Assembly (NCBI RefSeq): GCF_002865585.1
Contig: NZ_CP025581.1
Location: 682,001 to 746,000 of the forward strand
DNA length: 64,000 bases
Direction of reading: 5' to 3'
From: Nocardioides houyundeii
GTDB taxonomy: Bacteria > Actinomycetota > Actinomycetes > Propionibacteriales > Nocardioidaceae
Position 1 is the first letter of the stretch. Every line of letters begins with the position of its first letter. Below are positions 8,213 to 18,714 of this stretch, piece after piece. Under the pieces are notes generated by a model, which saw nothing but the letters and a program-made list of their open reading frames with translations, searched no databases and had not been told where the DNA came from. Position numbers and translations under genes: made by a program.

Positions 8213-8989
8213 ATGGACCTGCAGCTCAGCGACCGGGCGTTCATCATCACCGGCGGCTCGGACGGGCTCGGCCTGGCCACCGCCCATCGGCTGGCCGCCG
8301 AGGGAGCCCGGGTGGCGATCTGCGGCCGTGACGAGGACCGCCTGGCGCGGGCCGTGACCGGTCTCGCCGACCTCCCCGGGGACGTGATCGGGGTGCGGGC
8401 CGACGTGCGCGAGACCGGGGACCTGGCCGCGCTGGTGGAGCGCACCCTGGAGCGCTTCGGGCGCCTGGACGGGGTGATGAACAACGCCGGGAAGTCCGCC
8501 GCCGGGGCGTTCGCCGACCTCGGTGACGACGACATCCTCGCCGACCACGAGCTCAAGGTGCTGGCCATGGTGCGCCTCACCCGGCTCGCGCTGCCCCACC
8601 TGAAGGAGCACGGCGGCGCGGTCCTCAACAGCCTGGCCGTCTCCGCGAAGGCGCCGGCCGCCGGCAGCCTGCCCACCTCGGCCTCCCGGGCGGCGGGACT
8701 GGCGTGGACCAAGGCGATGGCCCAGGAGCTCGCCGGGGACGGGGTGCGGGTCAACGCGGTGCTGATCGGCTACATCGACAGCGACCAGTGGGTGCGCGCG
8801 GCTCGCGATGCCGGCCAGGAGTACGACGTCTTCACCGGCGCGCTCGCCGAGCGGCTGCGCATCCCGATGGGGCGCCTGGGTCGCTCCGAGGAGTTCGCCG
8901 ACGTGGCGGCCTTCCTGCTCTCGCCGCGGGCGTCGTACGTCACCGGGGCGGCGGTCAACGTGGACGGCGGCTTCTCACCGGTGCCCTGA
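8213..8989 (+). CDS. Short-chain dehydrogenase family protein lacking the catalytic Tyr and Lys
   Basis: 258 residues from ATG at 8213 with an AGGAGA site; an upstream TTG is less likely. The Rossmann fold is clear: I-I-T-G-G-S-D-G-L-G-L-A at the N-terminus, D-V-R near residue 63, M-N-N-A-G-K, and the C-terminal V-T-G-A-A-V-N-V-D-G-G. The catalytic Y-x-x-x-K is not there: the aligned segment is P-T155-S-A-S-R159-A-A-G, with Tyr replaced by Thr and Lys by Arg. The Ser position (L-N-S-L-A-V-S) is kept. Either it uses a different chemistry, it binds NAD(P)H without classical catalysis, or it forms a scaffold. It follows the MFS gene closely and is probably cotranscribed. Confidence 0.85.
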   Translation: MDLQLSDRAFIITGGSDGLGLATAHRLAAEGARVAICGRDEDRLARAVTGLADLPGDVIGVRADVRETGDLAALVERTLERFGRLDGVMNNAGKSAAGAFADLGDDDILADHELKVLAMVRLTRLALPHLKEHGGAVLNSLAVSAKAPAAGSLPTSASRAAGLAWTKAMAQELAGDGVRVNAVLIGYIDSDQWVRAARDAGQEYDVFTGALAERLRIPMGRLGRSEEFADVAAFLLSPRASYVTGAAVNVDGGFSPVP

Positions 8990-9009
8990 GCCGGGTGCCC
9001 TGAGCCCGG
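8981..9009. repeat. 14-bp tandem duplication spanning an SDR stop codon
   Basis: Two adjacent near-identical copies of gtgccctgagccgg: the first contains the TGA stop of the SDR, the second lies just downstream. The unit length is not a multiple of three, so the second copy is non-coding. Confidence 0.75.
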
Positions 9010-9021
9010 TGTCAGGAGACG

Positions 9022-9687
9022 TCAGCTCTTGGGCACCTTGAGGTCCGGACCGGAGACGGTGTCGCTGCCGTACTGGAACCAGCGGTCGTCGGTGCCGAAC
9101 AGCTGGGTGCTGGCATGCGCGGAGGTCTTGGCGACCGAGCCGCGCAGCTCGTCGGTGGGGGCACAGGCTGCGGGCAGGGTGATCCGGACCTGACGCTTCT
9201 TGGGACGGAACTTCACCGTGCCGGTGGTGCACACCCGGTAGCCGAAGTCGCCCTCGGTGTAGACCCGCGGCTTGTCGTCGGGCTTGAGTCGCCCGTTCTT
9301 GCTCTCCTCGTAGCCGAAGCGGAAGGGCAGCACGGCGTCGTCGTCGACCAGGACCAGGGTGATCTCCCAGCTGCGGGTGTAGGTGCCGCGGTAGAGCTCG
9401 GCGCCCTTCTGCACCCGTGTGGCCCGGAGTGCGCCCAGGGTGAACGTGGCGCGCATGGAGGAGTCGGCCAGCGCCTCGACCTTGACCCGACGGATGTCGG
9501 ACTCCTGGGAGCGCGCGGACGCCTTCACCCACGCCGGCGCCTTGCCCGCGATCGCCTGGTCGCCCGCCTTGTCCCGCATCAGGACCTTGGCCTCGACGCT
9601 CTGCCCGGCAGCCCCTGCGACGGGTGCCGCCAGGATCAGCAGGGAGGCGGCGAGGGCGGCGATGGCGGACGTGCGGCGGGAGAGCAT
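9022..9687 (-). CDS. Secreted protein of unknown function
   Basis: 221 residues from ATG at 9687. A classical signal peptide (M-L-S-R-R-T, then a hydrophobic stretch of about 17 residues, A-G-A-A-G-Q) predicts export and cleavage near residue 28. The mature part looks like a beta-rich extracellular domain, with many Arg/Lys and alternating strands such as R-A-T-F-T-L-G-A-L and W-E-I-T-L-V-L-V. Two Cys, in Y-R-V-C-T-T-G and P-A-A-C-A-P-T, could form a disulfide. No enzyme motif was recognised. It converges with the SDR upstream and is divergent from the nitroreductase, so it is a single-gene unit. Confidence 0.75.
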   Translation of the reverse strand: MLSRRTSAIAALAASLLILAAPVAGAAGQSVEAKVLMRDKAGDQAIAGKAPAWVKASARSQESDIRRVKVEALADSSMRATFTLGALRATRVQKGAELYRGTYTRSWEITLVLVDDDAVLPFRFGYEESKNGRLKPDDKPRVYTEGDFGYRVCTTGTVKFRPKKRQVRITLPAACAPTDELRGSVAKTSAHASTQLFGTDDRWFQYGSDTVSGPDLKVPKS

Positions 9688-9789
9688 GGCAGAACTCTGG
9701 CACGAGGGCCGCGCCACCCCAGCACGCAACGCCCGCGACGTCTGGACCAACCCGGCTCGCCCGGACCGCTCGTGGGTGAGGATGTGCGG

Positions 9790-10464
9790 GTGAACACTGA
9801 GCCGATGACCCTCGACGACGTGCTGCGCGACCGCTGGAGCTGCCGGGCGTTCCTGCCCGAGTCCGTGCCGATCGAGACCCTGCGCGAGGTCTTCGCCCTG
9901 GCCCAGCGCGCCCCGTCCTGGTGCAACACCCAGCCCTGGCGTGCCCACCTGGTCACGGGGGAGGCCACCGCACGGTTCGCCGGGAGCCTGACCGAGCACC
10001 TGGCCGGCAGCCCGATGAGCTCGGACCTGCCGATGCCCACCGAGTACGTCGGCGTCGCCAAGGAGCGGCGCCGCGAGTCCGGCTACGCCCTCTACTCCAG
10101 CCTCGGCATCGCCCGCGACGACCTGGACGCCCGCGGCGCGCAGATGCTGCGCAACTTCGAGTTCTTCGGCGCCCCGCACGTCGCGATCATCACCACCGAC
10201 GCCCACCTGGGGGTGTACGGCGCGGTGGACTGCGGCGGCTACGTCGCCACCCTGCTCAACGCCGCCCACTCCCGCGGCGTCGCCTCGGTCGCGCAGGCCG
10301 CGATCGCGATGTACTCCGACCACGTGCGCGACTTCCTGGACCTGCCCGCCGACCGTCAGGTGCTCTGCGCGGTCTCCCTGGGGTACGCCGACCTCGAGCA
10401 CCCGGCCAACGCGTTCCGCACCAGCCGGGCTGGGCTGGAGGAGACGCTCGTCGTCGTGGACTGA
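9790..10464 (+). CDS. Nitroreductase family flavoprotein
   Basis: 224 residues from GTG at 9790 with AGGA about 8 bases upstream; an in-frame ATG at 9805 is the alternative. The fold shows D-R-W-S-C-R-A-F near the start (FMN phosphate contacts), A-P-S-W-C-N-T-Q-P-W, and G-V-A-S-V-A-Q-A-A-I-A-M-Y-S-D-H near residue 165. The ending, C-A-V-S-L-G-Y-A-D, is typical of nitroreductase/enone-reductase proteins that use FMN and NAD(P)H. In catabolic islands these often reduce enones or quinones. It is monocistronic and ends before the palindrome at 10519. Confidence 0.88.
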   Translation: MNTEPMTLDDVLRDRWSCRAFLPESVPIETLREVFALAQRAPSWCNTQPWRAHLVTGEATARFAGSLTEHLAGSPMSSDLPMPTEYVGVAKERRRESGYALYSSLGIARDDLDARGAQMLRNFEFFGAPHVAIITTDAHLGVYGAVDCGGYVATLLNAAHSRGVASVAQAAIAMYSDHVRDFLDLPADRQVLCAVSLGYADLEHPANAFRTSRAGLEETLVVVD

Positions 10465-10518
10465 GCAGCCCGCCCCCGCCGGTCCTAGGTCGATGGCGTC
10501 GACCTTGCGACTGCCCTA

Positions 10519-10533
10519 AATATCATGATAATA
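10519..10533. promoter_or_regulatory. Palindromic operator candidate (ATCATGAT core)
   Basis: AATATCATGATAATA contains the perfect ten-base palindrome TATCATGATA in an AT-rich pocket of otherwise GC-rich DNA, about 70 bases upstream of the SDR start. The same core recurs at 22964, 28659, 35364 and 56098. Confidence 0.6.
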
Positions 10534-10596
10534 ATTCGTTTCAATTCGGCTGGCTCACCCCGGGGTCGCCTGATAGCGGATGCGGAGAGCGAGCGC

Positions 10597-11370
10597 ATGA
10601 GCGTAGTCCTGGTCACCGGCGGGGCGCGCGGCATCGGCGCCGCCATCGCCTCCCGACACGTCGCCGCGGGCGACTGCGTGCTGGTCGCCGACGTCGACGA
10701 CGCCGCGGGGGAGCGTCTGGTCCTGGAGCTGGGTCCGCGTGCCCACTACGCGCGGTGCGACGTCACCTCCGAGGACGAGGTCCGCGCCTGCGTGGCCCAC
10801 GCCGAGCAGCACCTCGGTCCGCTGGACGTCGTCTACGCCAACGCCGGCGCAGCCGGCGTCACCGGTCGCCTGGAGAGCACGTCTCTGCAGGACTGGAGGC
10901 AGACGGTGGACCTGCTGCTGACCAGCGTCTTCCTCACCGTCCGCGAGGCGATCGCGGTGATGCGCCCTCGCGGACGTGGGGCGATTGTCTGCACCGCCAG
11001 CGTCGCGGGCGTACGAGGTGGCCTCGGTCCGCACGTCTACACCGCCGCCAAGCACGGTGTGGTCGGACTGGTGGAGTCGGTGGCGGTCGAGGTTGCGCGC
11101 TACGGGCTGCGGATCAACGCGGTGGCACCGGGTGGCGCGGTCAGCTCGCTCACGGCAGGCCTGATGTCCGGCGACGGCGACGACCTTCAGGCCGCCTACG
11201 ACCGACTGGCGGCGACGTCCGCGAGCGGGGTGCCAACGACTGCCGACGACGTCGCGGATGCGGCGATGTTCCTAGGCGACCCCCGCTCGTCGCGGATCAA
11301 TGGCACTTGCCTGGTCGTCGACGGAGCCGACTACGTCCCGTCCCAGAGGGGACTGCCCTACTACTCCTGA
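10597..11370 (+). CDS. SDR family oxidoreductase
   Basis: 257 residues from ATG at 10597, chosen because GGAGAG lies 10 bases upstream and the preceding frame reads through the palindromic promoter. It is a classical SDR: V-T-G-G-A-R-G-I-G-A-A near residue 8, D-V-T near residue 55, A-N-A-G-A-A near 82, and Y-T-A-A-K with Tyr148 and Lys152 as catalytic pair. The C-terminal strand is C-L-V-V-D-G-A-D. It probably oxidises a ring or side-chain hydroxyl or reduces a ketone. It is monocistronic, followed by a hairpin terminator, and has the ATCATGAT site in its promoter, which ties it to the P450 and KstD-like units. Confidence 0.9.
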   Translation: MSVVLVTGGARGIGAAIASRHVAAGDCVLVADVDDAAGERLVLELGPRAHYARCDVTSEDEVRACVAHAEQHLGPLDVVYANAGAAGVTGRLESTSLQDWRQTVDLLLTSVFLTVREAIAVMRPRGRGAIVCTASVAGVRGGLGPHVYTAAKHGVVGLVESVAVEVARYGLRINAVAPGGAVSSLTAGLMSGDGDDLQAAYDRLAATSASGVPTTADDVADAAMFLGDPRSSRINGTCLVVDGADYVPSQRGLPYYS

Positions 11371-11389
11371 ACAACGGCAGCACGCACAG

Positions 11390-11420
11390 CGCCCCGGACC
11401 CGCAGCGCGGATCCGGGGCG
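11390..11420. terminator. Hairpin terminator candidate between convergent genes
   Basis: CGCCCCGGA and its exact complement form a 9-bp stem with a 13-base loop between the convergent SDR and ferredoxin genes. There is no strong T-run, as is usual in high-GC actinobacteria. Confidence 0.55.
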
Positions 11421-11460
11421 TAGCGATCTTGCAGCGACGCACACCTGGGCGCACGTCGCA

Positions 11461-11494
11461 GTGGATGCCTAGTGCTCGTGGATGCCTAGTGCTC
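11461..11494. repeat. 17-bp tandem duplication at the fdxA stop codon
   Basis: Two perfect abutting copies of gtggatgcctagtgctc (11461-11477 and 11478-11494). The second contains the ferredoxin stop read on the minus strand; the first lies just past it and repeats the stop sequence. Confidence 0.85.
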
Positions 11495-11815
11495 GTCGTG
11501 CTCCTGCGGCGGCATCGCGGCGACCAGCGGGTGGTCCTTGTCGATCGGACCCATCTTGGAGGCACCACCGGGGGAGCCGAGGTCGTCGAAGAAGTGGACG
11601 TTGGCGTCGTAGAAGCCCTTGTACTCCTCCGGGGTGTCGTCCTCGTAGGTGATGGCCTCGACCGGGCACACCGGCTCGCAGGCACCGCAGTCGACGCACT
11701 CGTCGGGGTGGATGTAGAGCATCCGCTTGCCCTCGTAGATGCAGTCGACCGGGCACTCGTCGACACAGGCGCGGTCCTTGAGGTCCACGCAGGGAGCTGC
11801 GATCACGTAGGTCAT
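11486..11815 (-). CDS. fdxA: 7Fe ferredoxin (3Fe-4S plus 4Fe-4S)
   Basis: 109 residues from ATG at 11815. Cysteines at 9, 17, 21 and 25 (C-V-D-E-C-P-V-D-C) and at 40, 43, 46 and 50 (C-V-D-C-G-A-C-E-P-V-C-P) give the FdxA pattern with one 3Fe-4S and one 4Fe-4S cluster. The acidic tail of about 50 residues is typical of actinobacterial FdxA. It lies 53 bases downstream of korB on the same strand, so the obvious partner is the KorAB oxidoreductase, for which it would accept electrons. The end of the gene carries a 17-bp tandem duplication that includes the stop. Confidence 0.95.
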   Translation of the reverse strand: MTYVIAAPCVDLKDRACVDECPVDCIYEGKRMLYIHPDECVDCGACEPVCPVEAITYEDDTPEEYKGFYDANVHFFDDLGSPGGASKMGPIDKDHPLVAAMPPQEHDEH

Positions 11816-11868
11816 GGGTCTCTTTCAGTCAGGAGTGAACTCGGGGTGCAAGCGGGGTGGTGCTGTGC

Positions 11869-12953
11869 TCAGTCCTCGACCGTCCACACGTCGGCGCCGT
11901 CGATCAGCGCCTGGAACTGGCCGGTGGTGCCGCGGCCCTGGTCGACCTGCTCGCGTGCCTGGTCGTCGTACGTCGGGCGCTCGACGGAGCGGAAGATGCC
12001 GATGGGCGACTGGTTGAGGTAGCCGGAGTCGGTGAGCCGGGAGATGGCGAACGCCATCGTGGGGTCCGGGTGGTGGGCGTCGTGGACCAGGAGCTCGCTC
12101 TCGGGCACGTCGGCGACCAGGACCGGCTCCACGCCGCCCCCGGCCGAGCGGACCAGACCCTTGGTGCCGAGGCCGTTCTCGTCGTGGGTGCCGAAGCGGA
12201 TCTGCTCGCCGTGGACCAGGGGGATGATGGCGTCCTGCTTGGTGTCGGGGTTCTTGATGGCGTCGAAGGCGCCGTCGTTGAAGATGGGGCAGTTCTGGTA
12301 GATCTCGACCAGGGAGGTGCCGCGGTGGGCGGCGGCGGCGGCGAGCACGGAGGTGAGGTGCTTGCGGTCGGAGTCGATGGTGCGGGCTACGAAGGTGGCT
12401 TCGGCGCCCAGGGCCAGGGAGACGGGGTTGAAGGGGTGGTCGACGGAGCCCATGGGGGTGGACTTGGTGACCTTGCCGGCTTCGGAGGTGGGGGAGTACT
12501 GGCCCTTGGTGAGGCCGTAGATGCGGTTGTTGAACAGCAGGATGGTCATGTTGACGTTGCGGCGCAGGGCGTGGATGAGGTGGTTGCCGCCGATGGAGAG
12601 GGCGTCGCCGTCGCCGGTGACGACCCAGACGGAGAGGTCTTCGCGGGCGGTGGCGATGCCGGTGGCGATGGAGGGGGCACGTCCGTGGATGGAGTGCATG
12701 CCGTAGGTGTCGAGGTAGTAGGGGAAGCGGGAGGAGCAGCCGATGCCGGAGACGAAGACGATGTTCTCGCGGCGCAGGCCGAGGTCGGGCAGGAAGGACT
12801 GGACGGCCTTGAGGACGGCGTAGTCGCCGCAGCCGGGGCACCAGCGGACCTCCTGGTCGGAGGTGAAGTCCTTGCCGGTCTGCTTCTCGCCGTCGGCCAG
12901 CGTCGGGACGCCGTCGGTGCCGCCGCGGGTGATCATGGGCAGGTCCACGGTGG

Positions 12954-12957
<4 letters not shown>
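11869..12957 (-). CDS. korB: 2-oxoacid:ferredoxin oxidoreductase, beta subunit
   Basis: 362 residues from ATG at 12957, overlapping the korA stop by four bases. It is the thiamine-diphosphate subunit: G-D-G-D-A-L-S-I-G-G-N-H and L-L-F-N-N form the ThDP/Mg motif near residue 118. The cluster cysteines are W-C-P-G-C-G near residue 40, G-I-G-C near 72 and Q-N-C-P-I-F-N near 215. With KorA it converts a 2-oxoacid (usually 2-oxoglutarate) plus CoA to acyl-CoA, CO2 and reduced ferredoxin. In actinobacteria this supports the TCA cycle during growth on fatty acids or sterols. Downstream fdxA supplies the carrier. Confidence 0.95.
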
Positions 12958-14891
<1,934 letters not shown>

Positions 14892-15100
14892 GAAGACTCC
14901 GATGCTCGAGATGGTTCGAGTGATGGCTGACACCACTTAACTCTGATAATGAATCTTACGGAAACTCAGTGGTTCGTCAAGGTGTGGCGTTCAGATCGCG
15001 CCCCGCTGCGCCATTCCATTCCATGCATATGATTGCTATGGTCGTGCGTGGGATGACGATCACCCCAGAGATTTTCGCACCAGTGCCGAGGAGACCTTTG
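14892..15100. promoter_or_regulatory. Divergent promoter region between korA and the aldehyde dehydrogenase
   Basis: This 209-base gap holds two AT-rich pockets: CTGATAATGAATC near 14943 and CATGCATATGATTGCTATGG near 15022. Both share pieces with the ATCATGAT sites elsewhere but neither has the perfect core. No gene is seen in it. Confidence 0.45.
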
Positions 15101-16597
15101 ATGCCAGCGGAGAAGCGGAGCGCGAGCACCTACATCGACGGCGTGTGGTCAGACGGTGCGTCCGGTGACAGCTACGTGTCGATGAACCCGGCCACCGGCC
15201 AGCCCATCGGCGAGACCGTCACCAGCTCGATCGCCCAGGTCGACGAGGCTGTGGCGAGCTCGCGTCGGGCCTTCAGGTCGGGCGAGTGGCCCACGTGGAC
15301 CCCCGAGATGCGCGCGGACGCGATCAACCGGTTCGCCGACCTCCTCGAGCGCGAGCGGGAGTCGATGTCCCGGGTGATCGCGACCGAGGTGGGCACCCCG
15401 ATCGCGGCGTGCCGCAGCATGCAGGTCGGCGGCCCCATCGAGGTGCTGCGCTGGTACGCCAAGATGGCGATCAAGGGCCCGCGCGGCGGCTACGAGCAGG
15501 CGCTGCCCCTCTACAACACCCCGGTCCCCTCCGCGAGCCTGCTGCACTACGAGCCGGTCGGCGTCGTCGCCTGCCTCCCGGCCTACAACTACCCGCTCAA
15601 CCTGCTGGTGTGGAAGCTCGGCGGCGCACTCGCCGCCGGCTGCACCTCGGTGGTGCTGCCCTCCCCGCAGGGCCTGCAGAGCACGCTGCGGATCTTCGAG
15701 ATCCTCGACGAGGTCGGCCTGCCCGCAGGCGTGGTCAACCTGGTCACCGGCGGACCCGAGATCGGCATCCACCTGACCAGCCACCGCGACGTCGACATGG
15801 TCTCGTTCACCGGCTCCGACGGCGTCGGTGCCCAGGTCATGGCCCAGGGCGCGCTCGGCTCGCTCAGCAAGGCCGTCCTCGAGCTCGGTGGCAAGAGCCC
15901 CAACATCGTCCTCCCCGGCGCCGACCTGGCCGCCACCGTGGGTGCCTCCATCCTGCGCTTCGCCCGCAACGCGGGCCAGGGCTGCGCGGCCTGGAGCCGG
16001 GTGCTGGTCCCTGAGGACAAGGTGGACGAGTTCTGCCGCCTGGCCGACGAGTTCATCAAGACCGTCAAGGTCGGCGACCCGCTCGCCGAGGACAGCGTCG
16101 TGGGACCCGTCATCTCCGCCGCCCAGCGCGACAAGGTCGAGGCCTGGGTCGCCGAGCTGCTCGAGAGCGGCGCCAGCTGGGGTGCCGGCGGTGGCCGTCC
16201 CGAGGGTCTGGACGAGGGCCACTTCGTGCAGCCCGGCCTGCTCCGCGACGTCGACCCGGACCACCCGCTGGCCGACACCGAGTTCTTCGCCCCGATCGGC
16301 ATGATCTTCGGCTACCGCGACGTCGACCACGCCGTGGAGCTGGCCAACAACACCCGCTACGGGCTGGCCAGCAACGTCTTCGGTCCCCTCGACGAGGCGA
16401 TCGAGGTCGCCCGCCGGATCCGCGCCGGCACGGTGACCATCAACGGCGGCGCCGGCATGCGCCCCGACGCCCCGTGGGGCGGCCCCGGTCGCAGTGGTGT
16501 CGGCCGCGAGCTCGGCGAGGACGGCTACGCCGAGTTCTTCGAGGTCAAGCACATCCAGTACGCCCTGGCCGGCATCACCAAGCCCCCGGGCACCTGA
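15101..16597 (+). CDS. Aldehyde dehydrogenase family protein
   Basis: 498 residues from ATG at 15101 with GAGGAG upstream. It has standard ALDH length and motifs: N-P-A-T-G-Q near residue 30, F-T-G-S-D-G-V near 230, E-L-G-G-K-S-P with general-base Glu near 260, and G-Q-G-C-A-A-W with the catalytic Cys near 294. The C-terminal G-G-P-G-R-S-G-V-G-R-E is typical of NAD+-dependent ALDHs that act on hydrophobic aldehydes. It heads a plus-strand operon with a mycofactocin-type SDR 23 bases downstream. That pairing suggests alcohol to aldehyde to acid conversion. The exact substrate is unknown. Confidence 0.92.
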   Translation: MPAEKRSASTYIDGVWSDGASGDSYVSMNPATGQPIGETVTSSIAQVDEAVASSRRAFRSGEWPTWTPEMRADAINRFADLLERERESMSRVIATEVGTPIAACRSMQVGGPIEVLRWYAKMAIKGPRGGYEQALPLYNTPVPSASLLHYEPVGVVACLPAYNYPLNLLVWKLGGALAAGCTSVVLPSPQGLQSTLRIFEILDEVGLPAGVVNLVTGGPEIGIHLTSHRDVDMVSFTGSDGVGAQVMAQGALGSLSKAVLELGGKSPNIVLPGADLAATVGASILRFARNAGQGCAAWSRVLVPEDKVDEFCRLADEFIKTVKVGDPLAEDSVVGPVISAAQRDKVEAWVAELLESGASWGAGGGRPEGLDEGHFVQPGLLRDVDPDHPLADTEFFAPIGMIFGYRDVDHAVELANNTRYGLASNVFGPLDEAIEVARRIRAGTVTINGGAGMRPDAPWGGPGRSGVGRELGEDGYAEFFEVKHIQYALAGITKPPGT

Positions 16598-16620
16598 GCG
16601 AATTCGAGATCTGAGACAGA

Positions 16621-17460
16621 GTGGAGAGCACAGTGGGACGTTTCGACGGCAAGACAGCCATCATCACCGGCGGCGCGCGGGGCCAGGGGCGCTCGCACGC
16701 GCTGCGTCTGGCCAGCGAGGGTGCCAACATCGCGATCCTCGACATCGCCGGACAGATCGACTCGGTCGCCTACCCGATGTCGACCACCGACGACCTCGCG
16801 TCGACCGAGCGGGAGCTCAAGGAGCTCGGCGCCGAGGTCCTCGCGGTCCAGTGCGACGTGCGTGACCAGGAGGCCGTCAAGGCCGCGGTCGCAGCGACCG
16901 AGGAGCGCTTCGGCGCCATCGACATCGTCCTCGCCAACGCCGGCATCATGGCCAGCTACGGCAAGAACAAGCACGACATCGCGGCCTGGCACGACTCGGT
17001 GGGCACCATGCTCAGCGGGGTCTACTACCTGCTGCACGCCGTGACCCCGGGCATGATCGAGCGCGGCCGCGGCGGCGCCATCTGCATCACCGGCTCGACC
17101 TCCAGCTACATCGGGGTCGCCTACAAGGAAGAGATGCTGAACCCGGGCCAGATGGGGTACGGCGCGGCCAAGACCGGCGTGCTGTCGCTGATGCGGAACT
17201 TCGCCATGGTGCTCGGCAAGCACGGGGTGCGCGTCAACACCGTCATCCCCGCCGGCGTCTCGACCAAGATGATCGACAACGAGTTCTTCACCGCCGACCT
17301 CTCCGGCGACGCCCCCGGCGGCTGGATGGCGAACGTGATGGAGCGCGGCCCCGTCGAGCCCGCGGAGATCACCAACGCGGTCACCTGGCTCTGCTCCGAC
17401 GAGGCGCGCTTCGTCACCGGTCAGACGCTCGCCGTGGACATGGGGACCCTGCTGCTCTGA
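16621..17460 (+). CDS. Mycofactocin-coupled SDR family oxidoreductase
   Basis: 279 residues from GTG at 16621; a second GTG at 16633 sits closer to G-R-F-D-G-K and follows GGAGAG, so the start is ambiguous. The glycine-rich motif G-G-A-R-G-Q-G-R-S-H-A is the hallmark of the SDR subfamily whose NAD stays bound and is recycled by mycofactocin. An extra insertion near residues 40-65 fits that subfamily. Catalytic Ser is in I-T-G-S-T and the catalytic pair is Y180-G-A-A-K. It lies between an aldehyde dehydrogenase and a luciferase-like oxidoreductase. No mycofactocin biosynthesis gene is in this window, so the cofactor would have to come from elsewhere in the genome. Confidence 0.88.
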   Translation: MESTVGRFDGKTAIITGGARGQGRSHALRLASEGANIAILDIAGQIDSVAYPMSTTDDLASTERELKELGAEVLAVQCDVRDQEAVKAAVAATEERFGAIDIVLANAGIMASYGKNKHDIAAWHDSVGTMLSGVYYLLHAVTPGMIERGRGGAICITGSTSSYIGVAYKEEMLNPGQMGYGAAKTGVLSLMRNFAMVLGKHGVRVNTVIPAGVSTKMIDNEFFTADLSGDAPGGWMANVMERGPVEPAEITNAVTWLCSDEARFVTGQTLAVDMGTLLL

Positions 17461-17570
17461 GGCGGCCGCCGTACGGCGCCGGCGCAAGCTTTTCTTCTCA
17501 ATGGGGTCCTCGCGGCCCAGTGACCCAGGTCGAACCGCCCACGGGATCGGGCCGACCGGAAAGAGAGATC

Positions 17571-18614
17571 GTGGAGTTCGGAATCCTGATGGGCGACCAG
17601 CCCGTCTCAACATCGCCCAAAGAGCACCTCGACCTGATGCTGCGCAAGGTGGAGGCCGCCCAGAAGGCCGGCTTCACCTACCTCACCATCGGTCAGCACT
17701 ACCTCTACGAGGAGTTCCGCTGGTTCCAGCCGGTCCCGATGCTGGCGCGTCTCGCGGCCGAGCTCGACGACGACGTGAAGATCGGCACCACGGTGCTGGT
17801 CGGCCCGCTGCACCACCCGGTGCAGCTCGCCGAGGACCTGGCCACCCTCGACGTCATCACCGGCGGCAAGCTGGTGGTGGGCATCGGGACGGGCTACCTG
17901 CCCCACGAGTACGAGGTCTTCGGCAAGCCCTACAAGCAGCGCTACTCGCTGCTCGAGGAGCTCATCGAGGTGATGACGAAGCTCTGGACCCAGGACCGCG
18001 TCACCCACCACGGCAAGTTCTTCGACATCGAGGACCGGCCGACCCACCTGCACCCGGTGCAGAAGCCCCGCCCGCCGATCTGGCTCGGGGCGATGAAGGA
18101 GATGGGCGTGCGTCGCGCCGCGCGGCACGGCGACGTCTGGACGATCACGCCGCAGCAGACCATCGAGCAGGTCGAGCAGCTCGTCGGGGCCTACCTCGAC
18201 GAGCGGGCGAAGTACGACCTGCCGCTGACCAAGTTCCCGCTGCGTCGCGAGCTGCAGCTCGGCTCCGACCCCGAGGACGCGCTGCACAAGTTCGCCGACG
18301 TGGCCCGGGTCAAGTACGTCTCCTACGCCGGCCAGGGCATGCAGCTGCTGGAGCAGGAGCGCGTGGAGCAGGACTTCCTGGAGAACGTCAAGGACCACGT
18401 GCTGCTGGGCACCGGCGATCAGGTCCAGGACCAGATCCGCGACATCGCCTCCCGCCTGCCCATCGGTCCGCTGCTGGTCCGGCCGCACTGGCCAGGCATG
18501 GACGCCGAGCAGACCGAGGCCTACCTCGAGCAGGTCGGCCGCGAGGTCGTCGCGCCGCTCAAGGACCTGGAGAGCATCGGCTTCGACGAGCTCGAGGCCA
18601 AGCAGACGGTCTGA
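17571..18614 (+). CDS. LLM class flavin-dependent oxidoreductase (luciferase-like)
   Basis: 347 residues from GTG at 17571, chosen because GGAAAGAGAG lies just upstream; an earlier GTG at 17520 gives 17 more residues without a site. The protein has the luciferase-like TIM barrel: E-F-G-I-L-M-G-D, then I-G-Q-H-Y-L-Y near residue 40, I-G-T-T-V-L-V-G-P-L-H-H-P-V-Q-L-A-E near 80, and V-V-G-I-G-T-G-Y. It uses FMNH2 or F420 and could be a Baeyer-Villiger-type monooxygenase or F420-linked dehydrogenase. It is the last gene of the ALDH-SDR operon and is followed by a strong terminator. Confidence 0.88.
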   Translation: MEFGILMGDQPVSTSPKEHLDLMLRKVEAAQKAGFTYLTIGQHYLYEEFRWFQPVPMLARLAAELDDDVKIGTTVLVGPLHHPVQLAEDLATLDVITGGKLVVGIGTGYLPHEYEVFGKPYKQRYSLLEELIEVMTKLWTQDRVTHHGKFFDIEDRPTHLHPVQKPRPPIWLGAMKEMGVRRAARHGDVWTITPQQTIEQVEQLVGAYLDERAKYDLPLTKFPLRRELQLGSDPEDALHKFADVARVKYVSYAGQGMQLLEQERVEQDFLENVKDHVLLGTGDQVQDQIRDIASRLPIGPLLVRPHWPGMDAEQTEAYLEQVGREVVAPLKDLESIGFDELEAKQTV

Positions 18615-18661
18615 TCCACCTGGACTCGCATCGGCGGGCCCCTCCCCCCGCCGGATGCGCC

Positions 18662-18693
18662 AAGGGCCGCTCACCTCACGGTGAGCGGCCCTT
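18662..18693. terminator. Strong bidirectional hairpin terminator
   Basis: A perfect 14-bp stem (AAGGGCCGCTCACC with its complement) closes a 4-base loop, TCAC. It lies between the convergent luciferase-like gene and MaoC gene and would serve both strands. Confidence 0.9.
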
Positions 18694-18714
18694 CTGCGTC
18701 CCAGGGGAGCTGGG

